Below are positions 7,508-14,493 of a stretch of 16,221 nucleotides of DNA, in pieces. Numbering within the stretch: the stretch's first letter is position 1; each line of letters starts with the position of its first letter. The notes beneath the pieces are model-generated. The model searched no databases, was not told the origin of the DNA, and worked only from the letters and a program-made list of their open reading frames with translations. Source of the DNA: Capillimicrobium sp035565675 (lineage in GTDB: Bacteria > Actinomycetota > Thermoleophilia > Solirubrobacterales > Solirubrobacteraceae); NCBI GenBank assembly GCA_035565675.1, contig DATMSA010000204.1:1-16221 (forward strand), written 5' to 3'. The position numbers were made by a program, and so were the translations under genes.

Positions 7508-9202
7508 TCAGCGGGCGATCACGAGCACGCGGTTGGCGATCGTGACGTTGCCGGCCGCGTCGCGGGCCTGGACGGCGAGCCGCAGGCGGACCCGGCGTCC
7601 GCGGTGGCGGCGCAGCCGGCGGGCCTGGGCGGCCGGCAGGCGCAGCCGCACCCGCACGGTGCCGCCGGCCGCGACGGCGCGCTCGGACTCCACGAGCGTC
7701 TCCATCACCGGGCGGTCGACCGAGCCGCGGCGGCCGCGCTCGCGGCGCAGCGCGCTCGTGCGCAGCGCGACCGCCAGCCGGGCCGGCTCGTCGGCGTGGA
7801 TCGTGACGAGCACGCCGCGCCGGGCGAGCGTGGCGAGGCGCATCCGGCGGGCGGCGCGCACGCGCAGGCCGGGCGCGTCGACGTCGTGGATCGTCGTCGC
7901 GCTCGGCGCCCCCGCCTCCACCGGGACGGGCGCGGGCGCGGGCGGCGGGGGCGGCGGCGGGACGGGGTCCGGGGCCGCCGGCGGCGCCACCGGCACGACG
8001 GCCCCGCCCCCGCCGGGCGCCGGGCGGAACGGCCCGCTGATCTCGTACACCGCGCCGCGGGTCGCGCCGCCGCTCTGCGCCGCGTAGGCGCGCTGCGAGG
8101 CGACGTACATCCGCGTCCCGTCGGGCGAGAAGCACACCCCGGCCAGCTCGGAGTCGTCGTGCAGCGGGCCGGAGACGCGCAGGAACGGCGCGACGGTCCG
8201 GTCGGGCGTGACCATCACGACGTCGAACTCGCTGTCGCCGTTGTCCTCGCACACGAACAGGTCGCCCGAGTGGTGGACGGTCAGGTTGTCGGGCCCGGTG
8301 AGGAAGCCGGCCATGCCGCTCGTCGCCGGGTCGTAGAGGCGCTCGATCTCCGCCGTGCGGGTGTCGTAGGCCCACAGGCTGTCGTCGCCCTTCGTGGAGA
8401 AGTAGACGACGCCGCTGTCGTACCAGATGCCCTCGCCGCCGCGGAACCGCGCGGTCCCCGGGACCTGGTGGCGGGTCGGGTTCGCCGCCGCGCCGCTGGG
8501 GTCGGGCACCTCCGCCCACGCCAGGCGGCTGCCGTCGGCCACGGCGATCTCCAGGAGGCCGGCGCTCAGGTCCGGGTACGCGGCGGGCGTGAAGCGGTAC
8601 AGCCCGCCGTCGCTCTTGTCCTCGGTCATGTAGACGCGCCGCTCGACGGGGTCGACGGCGGCGGCCTCGTGCTGGAAGGCGCCCATCGCCGGGCGCACGA
8701 CCGCGGGCCGGTCGCCCAGCGGCCAGCACTCGTAGACGTGGCCGCCGTCGAACTCCTCGCAGGTGAGCCACGTGCCCCACGGCGTCGGCCCCCCGCCGCA
8801 GTTGGCGGCCGTGCCCTCGCAGATCGGATAGCCGTCGACCACGGCGCCGTCGGCGTCGAACCGCAGCGCCCCCACCCCGCCCACCGGCGGCGACGACTCG
8901 GAGTTCGACACGACGATCCAGCCCCCGTCGGGCGCGGCGTACGTCGCCATCCCGTCGCTGTTGGGATGCCACGCATAGCCGCCGCCGGCGACGGTCTCGC
9001 CGGCGCGCGCCACCTCGCGGACGCTGAAGCCCTTCGGCAGCGCGAAGCCGAGCGGCCCGGGCGCCTGCAGCGGGCCGTACGGCCCCTCGCCCAGCGCGGC
9101 CGGGGCGGCCAGCGCGGCGCGCCAGAAGGACGGTCCGAAGGCGAGGACGCCGGCGGCGGCGATCCCGGAGGTCAAGAGCTCACGGCGGCGGGTCACGGTC
9201 AT
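7508..9202 (-). CDS. Tat-exported PhoX-like (DUF839) protein with C-terminal Arg-rich beta domain
   Basis: A 564-aa secreted protein. Residues 1-32 form a twin-arginine signal (TRRRELL followed by a hydrophobic stretch and ALAAPA), implying folded export with a cofactor. Residues about 45-392 form a DUF839/PhoX beta-propeller, the fold of calcium/iron alkaline phosphatases. Motifs are TPWGTWLTCEE (140-150), MGAFQHEA (173-180), YMTED (191-195), GGEGIW (255-260), GPDNL (303-307) and CEDNG (318-322). Cys148 with Glu149/Glu150 fits the metal-site CEE of the family. A Pro-rich linker (about 394-432, including seven consecutive prolines) leads to a beta-rich Arg/Val tail (440-564) ending in DAAGNVTIANRVLVIAR. 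Likely role: phosphate release from organic esters, or a related hydrolase; DUF839 members are not all phosphatases. The Met at 9202 is preferred over upstream in-frame codons because the Tat signal starts there. Confidence 0.85.
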   Translation of the reverse strand: MTVTRRRELLTSGIAAAGVLAFGPSFWRAALAAPAALGEGPYGPLQAPGPLGFALPKGFSVREVARAGETVAGGGYAWHPNSDGMATYAAPDGGWIVVSNSESSPPVGGVGALRFDADGAVVDGYPICEGTAANCGGGPTPWGTWLTCEEFDGGHVYECWPLGDRPAVVRPAMGAFQHEAAAVDPVERRVYMTEDKSDGGLYRFTPAAYPDLSAGLLEIAVADGSRLAWAEVPDPSGAAANPTRHQVPGTARFRGGEGIWYDSGVVYFSTKGDDSLWAYDTRTAEIERLYDPATSGMAGFLTGPDNLTVHHSGDLFVCEDNGDSEFDVVMVTPDRTVAPFLRVSGPLHDDSELAGVCFSPDGTRMYVASQRAYAAQSGGATRGAVYEISGPFRPAPGGGGAVVPVAPPAAPDPVPPPPPPPAPAPVPVEAGAPSATTIHDVDAPGLRVRAARRMRLATLARRGVLVTIHADEPARLAVALRTSALRRERGRRGSVDRPVMETLVESERAVAAGGTVRVRLRLPAAQARRLRRHRGRRVRLRLAVQARDAAGNVTIANRVLVIAR

Positions 9203-9277
9203 GGCGCCGATCGAACCGCCGGAGCCGCCGGACCTCGTGAACCAGGCGTGAAGAACCTGAGACGGTCCTGTGTAGCC

Positions 9278-9292
9278 CGCCGGCGCCCGGCG
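9278..9292. repeat. Small inverted repeat (6-bp arms, 3-nt loop) in the PhoX-like / enoyl-reductase-like divergent gap
   Basis: CGCCGG-CGC-CCGGCG is a perfect 6-bp inverted repeat lying just upstream of the CAGGCT hexamer before ATG 9309. It could be an operator overlapping the promoter spacer, but an all-GC palindrome of this size is expected fairly often in this DNA. Confidence 0.25.
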
Positions 9293-9295
9293 TGT

Positions 9296-9301
9296 CAGGC
9301 T
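9296..9301 (+). promoter_or_regulatory. Weak candidate -10 element CAGGCT for the saccharopine-dehydrogenase-like gene
   Basis: CAGGCT lies 7 nt before ATG 9309. It keeps the A2 and T6 positions of TAnnnT but not T1. On the opposite strand of this 106-bp gap, TTCGAT (9215-9210) is a similar near-match 7 nt before the PhoX-like ATG at 9202. Both are supported mainly by the spacing shared with stronger examples in the window. Confidence 0.3.
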
Positions 9302-9308
9302 TGCGCTC

Positions 9309-10496
9309 ATGGCCGATCCGTCCCGCGCGCACGACCTCGTCCTGTTCGGTGCCACCGGGTTCACCGGCGGCCTCGTCGCCGAGCACCTCGCCCGCCACGC
9401 CCCGCCCGGCGCGCGCTGGGCGATCGCCGGGCGCAACCGGTCCAAGCTCGAGGCCGTGCGGACCCGTCTGGCGGCGATCGAGCCGCGCTGCGCCGACCTG
9501 CCGCTGGTCGTCGCCGACGTCGAGGACGCCGCGTCGATGCAGGCGCTGGCCGAGTCGGCGCGGGTCGTGATCACCACGGTCGGGCCGTACGTGCTGCACG
9601 GCGAGCCGCTCGTGGCCGCCTGCGCGCGGGCGGGCACCGACTACGCCGACCTCACCGGCGAGCCGGAGTTCGTCGACCGCACGTGGCTGCGCCACCACGA
9701 GACCGCGGTGGCGTCCCGCGCGCGGCTCGTGCACTGCTGCGGCTTCGACTCGATCCCCCACGACCTCGGCGTCCAGTTCACGGTCGAGCAGCTCCCGGAG
9801 GGCGTGCCGATCGAGGTGCGCGGGTTCGTGCGGGCGGAGGGCCGCTTCAGCGCCGGCACCTACCACTCGGTCGTCACCGGCTTCGGCCGCGTGCGCGAGA
9901 ACGTGCGCGTCGCCAAGGAGCGGCGGGCGCGCGAGCCCAAGCCGGCGGGCCGCTCCGTGCGCACGGTCGTGTCGCGGCCCTACCGCGAGCCGGCGATCGA
10001 CGCGTGGGCGGTCGCGCTGCCCACGATCGACCCGATCGTGGTGGCCCGCTCCGCCCGCGCGCTGGAGCGCTACGGGCCCGACTTCCGCTACGCCCACCAC
10101 GCGTGGGTGCGCCACCTGCCGGTCGCGCTCGCCGCCGGGGCCGGGGTGGCCGGCGTCTTCGCGCTCGCCCAGCTCCCGCCGACCCGGCGCCTGCTGCTGA
10201 AGGCGATGAGCTCCGGCGACGGCCCGAGCGAGCAGCAGCGCGCCCGCAGCTCGTTCGCCGTCCGCTTCACCGGCGCCGGCGGCGGCCGGCGCGTCGTCAC
10301 CGAGGTGACCGGCGGCGACCCCGGCTACGAGGAGACGGCGACGATGCTCGCCCAGTCCGGCCTGTGCCTGGCGCTCGACGACCTGCCGGCGACGGCCGGG
10401 CAGGTCACGACCGCGGTCGCGATGGGCCCGGCGCTGCGCGCGCGCCTGGAGCGCCAGGGGATCGCGTTCCGCGTGCTGGAGTCCACCGCCGCCTGA
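9309..10496 (+). CDS. Saccharopine dehydrogenase-like / trans-acting enoyl reductase family protein
   Basis: A 395-aa NAD(P)-binding protein. The Rossmann motif GATGFTG is at 14-20, AGRN at 40-43, VGPYVLHGEPLVAACARAG at 91-109, DYADLTGE at 111-118 and CCGFDSIPHDLG at 143-154, which together mark the family that includes mycobacterial trans-acting enoyl reductases. In mycobacteria such enzymes reduce double bonds on polyketide-derived lipids; true saccharopine (lysine pathway) activity is unlikely. A hydrophobic stretch at about 271-287 (LPVALAAGAGVAGVFAL) may touch the membrane. The start MADPSRAHDLVLFGATG follows family norms. The cupin gene follows after 28 bp. No polyketide synthase is in the window, so the lipid substrate cannot be assigned. 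Confidence 0.85.
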   Translation: MADPSRAHDLVLFGATGFTGGLVAEHLARHAPPGARWAIAGRNRSKLEAVRTRLAAIEPRCADLPLVVADVEDAASMQALAESARVVITTVGPYVLHGEPLVAACARAGTDYADLTGEPEFVDRTWLRHHETAVASRARLVHCCGFDSIPHDLGVQFTVEQLPEGVPIEVRGFVRAEGRFSAGTYHSVVTGFGRVRENVRVAKERRAREPKPAGRSVRTVVSRPYREPAIDAWAVALPTIDPIVVARSARALERYGPDFRYAHHAWVRHLPVALAAGAGVAGVFALAQLPPTRRLLLKAMSSGDGPSEQQRARSSFAVRFTGAGGGRRVVTEVTGGDPGYEETATMLAQSGLCLALDDLPATAGQVTTAVAMGPALRARLERQGIAFRVLESTAA

Positions 10497-10524
10497 CCGC
10501 CGCGGGGGCTGCGACGATCGGCCG

Positions 10525-10995
10525 ATGAAGCCGATCTCCATCGCCGACCCGGACTTCACCTACGACCCCGAGGACCCGGACGGGTTCCACGCCGGCATGT
10601 TCCGGTTCGGTCCGCTGGCCGGCGGCCGCCGCCTGGGCGCGACGGTCTACGAGCTGCCGCCTGGCCAGGCGCTGTGCCCGTACCACTACGAGCTGGGCGA
10701 GGAGGAGTGGGTGCTCGGGCTGGAGGGCGTCGCGACCGTCCGCCTCCCCGACGGGCTCGTCGAGCTGCGGCCGATGGAGGTGCTCTGCTTCCCGCCCGGG
10801 CGCGACGGCGCCCACCAGCTCCGCAACGACACCGATGGGCGCGTGCGCGTGTTGATGTGGTCCGATGTCGTGTACCCGAACGCGACCGTCTACCCCGACA
10901 GCGACAAGATCGGGATCTGGACCGGCGGCGACCGCAGCGACGACCTCATCGCCCGCCGCTCGAGCGGCGTGTCCTACTACGACGGCGAGGCATGA
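10525..10995 (+). CDS. Single-domain cupin protein
   Basis: A 156-aa small beta-barrel (cupin) protein. Motif 1 reads CPYHYELGEEEWVLGLEG (51-68), with His54, Glu56 and Glu60 as plausible metal ligands. Motif 2 is PPGRDGAHQLRN (90-101) with His97. The second classic His of HxH is replaced by Glu56. The family may bind a metal and act as a sugar/keto-acid isomerase, dioxygenase or sensor; nothing here decides which. The C-terminal segment after about 125 (DKIGIWTGGDRSDD) is usual in this cupin subgroup. A GACGAT hexamer 6 nt before the ATG is a weak leaderless -10, and the gene is 28 bp after the enoyl-reductase-like gene. Its last 50 bp overlap the convergent DUF1295 gene. Confidence 0.85.
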   Translation: MKPISIADPDFTYDPEDPDGFHAGMFRFGPLAGGRRLGATVYELPPGQALCPYHYELGEEEWVLGLEGVATVRLPDGLVELRPMEVLCFPPGRDGAHQLRNDTDGRVRVLMWSDVVYPNATVYPDSDKIGIWTGGDRSDDLIARRSSGVSYYDGEA

Positions 10996-11875
10996 GCGCC
11001 CCGACGGCGCGCATGTGCTCGGCGTAGCCGGGCCGGCGCTCCAGCGAGCGCGCGTCCATCATCGGGACGCTGACGAACGCGAACAACGCGACGATCGCCA
11101 GCGGCCCGGCGACCGTCCACCACCAGCCCGGGTCGGCGGCGAGCGCGAACAGCCACAGGCCCCACCAGAAGCCGATCTGGCCGAGGTAGTTGGGGTGGCG
11201 CGACCACGCCCACAGCCCGCGGTCGGCGGTGCGCCCGGCGTTGGCCGGGTCGCGGGCGAACGCGCGGAGCTGCAGGTCGGCGATCGCCTCGGTCGCGACG
11301 GCGGCGACCGTCACGACGATCGCGACGACGTCGAGCGCGCCGATCCCGTTGCCGCCCACGGCCACCGCGGGCCACGCGGCCAGCAGGCCCGCGAAGACGA
11401 GCAGCGTCGGCATCAGCTCGATCCCCGCCAGGTTGACGACCCAGAACGGCAGGCGCCCGCGGGTGTCGTCGCGCAGCTTGCGGTATCGCCAGTCCTCGTG
11501 GCCGAGGCCGCCCCACCCGGTCGCCCAGTTGGCGGTGAGGCGCACGCCCCAGATCGTCACGAGCGCGACCACGATCGCGCTGCGCGCATCGTCCCCGGGC
11601 TCCGACGCGGCCCAGGCGACGACGATCACCGGCGGCGCGACCGACCAGAACGGGTCGTACAGCGAGGCGTTGCGCACGAGCTGGGCGGCGGCGAACACGA
11701 CGAGCGTCGCGACGACGTCGGCGGCCAGCGTGCGCGGGATCGGCGCCCAGCCGCCCAGCGCGATCGCGACCGCCCAGCCGGCCAGGCCGGCGAGCACGTA
11801 CACGACGGTGACGAGGGCGAGCGCCGCGGGGCGCGGGATCCCGGCCAGGCCGCGGCCGATCCGGTGGGCATCCAC
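10946..11875 (-). CDS. DUF1295 membrane protein (steroid 5-alpha-reductase-like)
   Basis: A 309-aa polytopic membrane protein with about 7-8 hydrophobic segments (near 16-40, 52-68, 78-90, 98-116, 143-172, 181-200, 230-246, 251-272). The family core appears as GLGHEDWRYRKLRDDTRG (123-140), NLAGIELMPTLLVFAG (148-163) and SRHPNYLGQIGFWWG (225-239), whose RHPNY motif binds NADPH in the related 5-alpha-reductase/ICMT fold. The reductase substrate is unknown. The usual family C-terminus would end near residue 295 (GYAEHMRAVGALMP); a 14-residue basic tail then runs into the 3' end of the cupin gene. The GTG at 11875 is chosen for the TAGGCT hexamer 8 nt upstream and the 28-bp gap to the divergent hydrolase; the open frame continues upstream only as antisense of that gene. 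Confidence 0.85.
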   Translation of the reverse strand: MDAHRIGRGLAGIPRPAALALVTVVYVLAGLAGWAVAIALGGWAPIPRTLAADVVATLVVFAAAQLVRNASLYDPFWSVAPPVIVVAWAASEPGDDARSAIVVALVTIWGVRLTANWATGWGGLGHEDWRYRKLRDDTRGRLPFWVVNLAGIELMPTLLVFAGLLAAWPAVAVGGNGIGALDVVAIVVTVAAVATEAIADLQLRAFARDPANAGRTADRGLWAWSRHPNYLGQIGFWWGLWLFALAADPGWWWTVAGPLAIVALFAFVSVPMMDARSLERRPGYAEHMRAVGALMPRRRSRTRRSSGGR

Positions 11876-11883
11876 GACCCGGC

Positions 11884-11893
11884 AGCCTAGGCT
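11884..11893. promoter_or_regulatory. Perfect 10-bp palindrome carrying back-to-back TAGGCT -10 elements
   Basis: AGCCTAGGCT is its own reverse complement. It reads TAGGCT on the plus strand (11888-11893), 10 nt before ATG 11904, and TAGGCT on the minus strand (11889-11884), 8 nt before GTG 11875. The whole divergent gap is only 28 bp. It is best explained as a bidirectional promoter whose two -10 elements overlap; a protein-binding operator is the alternative. Confidence 0.55.
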
Positions 11894-11903
11894 GGCCCGC
11901 GGA

Positions 11904-13409
11904 ATGCGACGCGGACGGATCGCCCTCCTGCTGTCCCTGGCCGCCCTGGTGGCCGCGGCCGCGCCGGCGGCGGCCACGGCGGCCTCGTGCGCGGCGCCGC
12001 GCTGGGTGGCGGCCTGGGCGGCGGCGCCGACCGACGCGGCCACCGGCGGCTTCCAGGACCAGACGCTGCGCCAGGTGCTCGTCCCCCACGGCGCGGGCGA
12101 CCGGGCGCGGCTGCGGCTGTCCAACCGCTTCGGCGACCAGCCGCTGACGGTCGACCGCACGACGATCGGCCGCCGCGCGCCCGGCGGCGGCGCGACCGTC
12201 GCGCCCGGGACGCTCGCGCCGGTGACGTTCGAGGGGCGGGCGGCGGTCACGATCCCGCCCGGCGGCGAGGTGGTCAGCGACCCGATCGCGATCGCCGTCG
12301 CCCCGTTCGAGCCGCTGCTGGTGTCGACGTACTTCGCGTCGGGCACCGGACCGCTGACCGAGCACTACTACGCGCGGCAGTTCCCGCTGGTCGCGGCCGG
12401 CGACCGCAGCGGCGAGGCGTCGGGCGAGGGGTTCGACGCGCTGGAGCGCACCGCGTCGTACGTGGTCGCGCAGCTCGACGTGCTCGCCCCCGGCTCGGTC
12501 GGGGCCGTCGTGGCGTTCGGCGACTCGCTCACCGACGGCTACGTCGCCGGCCCCGGCCCGGGCGAGGCGGGCCCGGAGGCGATCGGGGCCGACGGCGCCT
12601 ACCCCGACGTGCTCCAGCGGCGGCTGCTGCTGACGCGCGGCGCGCCGTCGCTGGTGGTGCTCAACGCCGGGATCGCCGGCAACCGGATCCTCGACGACGG
12701 CCTCATCCCGCCGCACGGGCGCAGCATGCTCGCCCGCCTGCAGGAGGACGCGCTGGCGCTGCCCGGCGTCACGACCGTGATCCTGCAGGGCGGCGCCAAC
12801 GACATCGGCGCCGGCGAGCCCGACGCGGCGCGCGTGATCGCCGGGCTGTCGGACCTCGTCGCCCGCGCCCGCGCGGCCGGCGCCCGGGTGCTGCTGGCGA
12901 CGATGACGCCGGCCGAGGGCGCGCGGCCCGCGTCGTACGGCGACGCCGAGGCCGAGGCGGCGCGGGCGGCGGTGAACGCGTGGATCCGCTCGGGCGCGGC
13001 CGGCGACGACGTCGGGATCGTCGACTTCGACGCGGCGCTGCGCGACCCGGCGCACCCCGGCCGCCTGCGCCCCGACTTCGACTCCGGCGACGGCCTGCAT
13101 CCGAACCTGGCCGGCTACCGCGCGATGGCCGAGGCGGTCGACCTGGCGCTGCTCGCCGCGCCCGCGTGCACGTGCACGGTGCGCCCGCCGCTGCGCGTCC
13201 GCGTCCCCGAGCGCTTCCGCAGCCGCCTGGAGCGCGCGGTCGTGACGGTCGACGGGCGCCGTGTGGGCACGATCCGCCGGCCCGGTCAGGCCGTGCGCGT
13301 CGACTTCCGCCGCGCGCGCGGCGAGCGCGTCGTCATCCGGATGCGCATCCGCCTGTCAGGCGGCCGCACGGTCACGCGCACCCAGCGGCTGCCCCGCTGC
13401 GTCGCCTGA
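11904..13409 (+). CDS. Secreted SGNH/GDSL hydrolase (XynE-like) with C-terminal Arg-rich beta domain
   Basis: A 501-aa exported esterase or acetylesterase. Residues 1-26 are a Sec signal (MRRGRIALLL followed by an Ala-rich core). Residues about 30-195 form a beta-rich N-domain starting WVAAWAAAP, usual in XynE-like SGNH enzymes. The catalytic domain shows block I GDSLTDG (206-212, nucleophile Ser208), NAGIAGN (254-260), GGAND (296-300, oxyanion Asn299) and DGLHP (396-400, Asp396 and His399), so all catalytic residues are present. Residues 422-501 form an Arg/Val-rich strand region bounded by Cys422, Cys424 and Cys499. Cys29 at the mature N-terminus fits a lipobox poorly, so disulphides are likelier. 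Natural substrates may be acetylated polysaccharides. A frame open further upstream is antisense of the DUF1295 gene; the ATG at 11904 begins the signal peptide. The last 54 bp overlap the convergent acyltransferase gene. Confidence 0.9.
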   Translation: MRRGRIALLLSLAALVAAAAPAAATAASCAAPRWVAAWAAAPTDAATGGFQDQTLRQVLVPHGAGDRARLRLSNRFGDQPLTVDRTTIGRRAPGGGATVAPGTLAPVTFEGRAAVTIPPGGEVVSDPIAIAVAPFEPLLVSTYFASGTGPLTEHYYARQFPLVAAGDRSGEASGEGFDALERTASYVVAQLDVLAPGSVGAVVAFGDSLTDGYVAGPGPGEAGPEAIGADGAYPDVLQRRLLLTRGAPSLVVLNAGIAGNRILDDGLIPPHGRSMLARLQEDALALPGVTTVILQGGANDIGAGEPDAARVIAGLSDLVARARAAGARVLLATMTPAEGARPASYGDAEAEAARAAVNAWIRSGAAGDDVGIVDFDAALRDPAHPGRLRPDFDSGDGLHPNLAGYRAMAEAVDLALLAAPACTCTVRPPLRVRVPERFRSRLERAVVTVDGRRVGTIRRPGQAVRVDFRRARGERVVIRMRIRLSGGRTVTRTQRLPRCVA

Positions 13410-14456
13410 CGGCGGCCGGCGCGCGTTGCGCGGCTTCCAGAAGCGGCGCTCGATCGCGTAGGTGCTGATGACGCCGGCCGCGAGCGTGCCGCCCCAGAAC
13501 CACCACTGCTGCGCGCCGCCGGTAAGCCCGGCCGACACGGTCAGCATGAGGATCGGGTACTGCCACAGGTACATCGGGTACGAGATGCGCCCCACGAACG
13601 GGAGCGGCGGGAGGCGCAGCAGGCGCGACAGCAGCGCGCCGTCGCTCGTGACCAGGCGCGCGAGGACGAGCGCGGTCCCGATCGCCACGATCGGCATCGG
13701 GACGACCGTGCCGTAGGCCGGGAGGACCTGCCAGGCGGCGAGGACGATCGCGGCGAGCCCGGCCACCGCCCCGGCGGACACCGCGAGGTCCACGCGGCGC
13801 GGGAGCGGGCCGGTGCGCCCGTGCAGCAGCAGCGCCAGCAGGCAGCCGGCCAGCAGCTCGCCGAAGCGGCTGTCGGGGCGGAAGTAGGTCGGCGCGACCG
13901 CCAGCCCCGGGTCCGGGCCGGTGGGCAGCAGCCAGAACAGCGACAGGCAGGCGACGGTGACGACCGCGACGCCGATCGTCAGCGCACGATGCGGGACGCG
14001 GCGCGCGAGCAGCCACACCAGGACGGGCGGCCACAGCAGGTAGAACTGCATCTCGATGGCCAGGCTCCACATGGGGCCCAGCGCGCCGAGGAACTGGGTG
14101 CCGTCGACGAGGATCGCCAGGTTCGCGACGTAGGTGGCGCTGACGAACACGGAGTCCCACCACTCGTTCCACGTGCCGTTCTGGCTCAGCTCGGCGCCGA
14201 ACGGCGAGCAGAGGATCAGCAGCGCCGCCAGCGCCGGGTACAGGCGCCGCAGCCGGCGCCCGTAGAAGGCGCGCAGGTCGTTGCCGCCGCGGCGGTCGCG
14301 CTCGGCGAGCAGGATCGACGTGATCAGCATGCCGCTGAGCACGAAGAAGACGTCCACGCCGAGATAGCCGGCCGGCACCTTGAAGTCGTGGAACCCCATC
14401 ACCGCCAGCACGGCGAGCGCCCGCACGCCGTCGAGCTGGTCGATCTGCCGCCGCAT
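13356..14456 (-). CDS. Acyltransferase-3 family membrane protein (OafA/YrhL-like)
   Basis: A 366-aa integral membrane acyltransferase that typically O-acetylates or acylates cell-surface sugars, lipids or peptidoglycan. Family features are QLDGVRALAVLAVMGFHDF with catalytic His23, GVDVFFVLSGMLIT (33-46), RRLRRLYPA (67-75) and MWSLAIEMQFYLLWP (129-143, Glu135). About 9-10 hydrophobic segments follow. There is no fused SGNH domain, but a separate secreted SGNH hydrolase is the convergent neighbour; whether they work on the same polymer is speculation. The recognisable protein ends around ERRFWKPRN (about 341); the last 20 or so polar residues overlap the hydrolase gene. The ATG at 14456 is 37 bp after the FGE gene, with a TACCCT hexamer 12 nt upstream. 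Confidence 0.9.
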   Translation of the reverse strand: MRRQIDQLDGVRALAVLAVMGFHDFKVPAGYLGVDVFFVLSGMLITSILLAERDRRGGNDLRAFYGRRLRRLYPALAALLILCSPFGAELSQNGTWNEWWDSVFVSATYVANLAILVDGTQFLGALGPMWSLAIEMQFYLLWPPVLVWLLARRVPHRALTIGVAVVTVACLSLFWLLPTGPDPGLAVAPTYFRPDSRFGELLAGCLLALLLHGRTGPLPRRVDLAVSAGAVAGLAAIVLAAWQVLPAYGTVVPMPIVAIGTALVLARLVTSDGALLSRLLRLPPLPFVGRISYPMYLWQYPILMLTVSAGLTGGAQQWWFWGGTLAAGVISTYAIERRFWKPRNARRPPSGDAAGQPLGARDRAAA

Positions 14457-14468
14457 CAGGTGCGACGG

Positions 14469-14474
14469 AGGGTA
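14469..14474 (-). promoter_or_regulatory. Candidate -10 element TACCCT for the acyltransferase gene
   Basis: TACCCT on the minus strand lies 12 nt before ATG 14456, inside the 37-bp gap behind the FGE gene. It would give a leader of about five nucleotides. The spacing is the longest in the set, so this is less certain. Confidence 0.35.
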
Positions 14475-14493
14475 TTCCCGGCACGGATCGGCG

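Noticed and set aside
7322..10528. A plus-strand open frame of about 1068 codons across the HSDL2-like and PhoX-like genes and into the next gene.
   Set aside because: Antisense shadow of genes with clear motifs and a wrong-frame reading of the saccharopine-dehydrogenase-like gene; no protein-like composition or domain.
10977..13100. A minus-strand open frame of about 707 codons opposite the SGNH hydrolase.
   Set aside because: Codon-aligned antisense of the hydrolase, low-complexity Arg/Ala/Gly translation; its persistence only reflects missing TTA/CTA/TCA codons.
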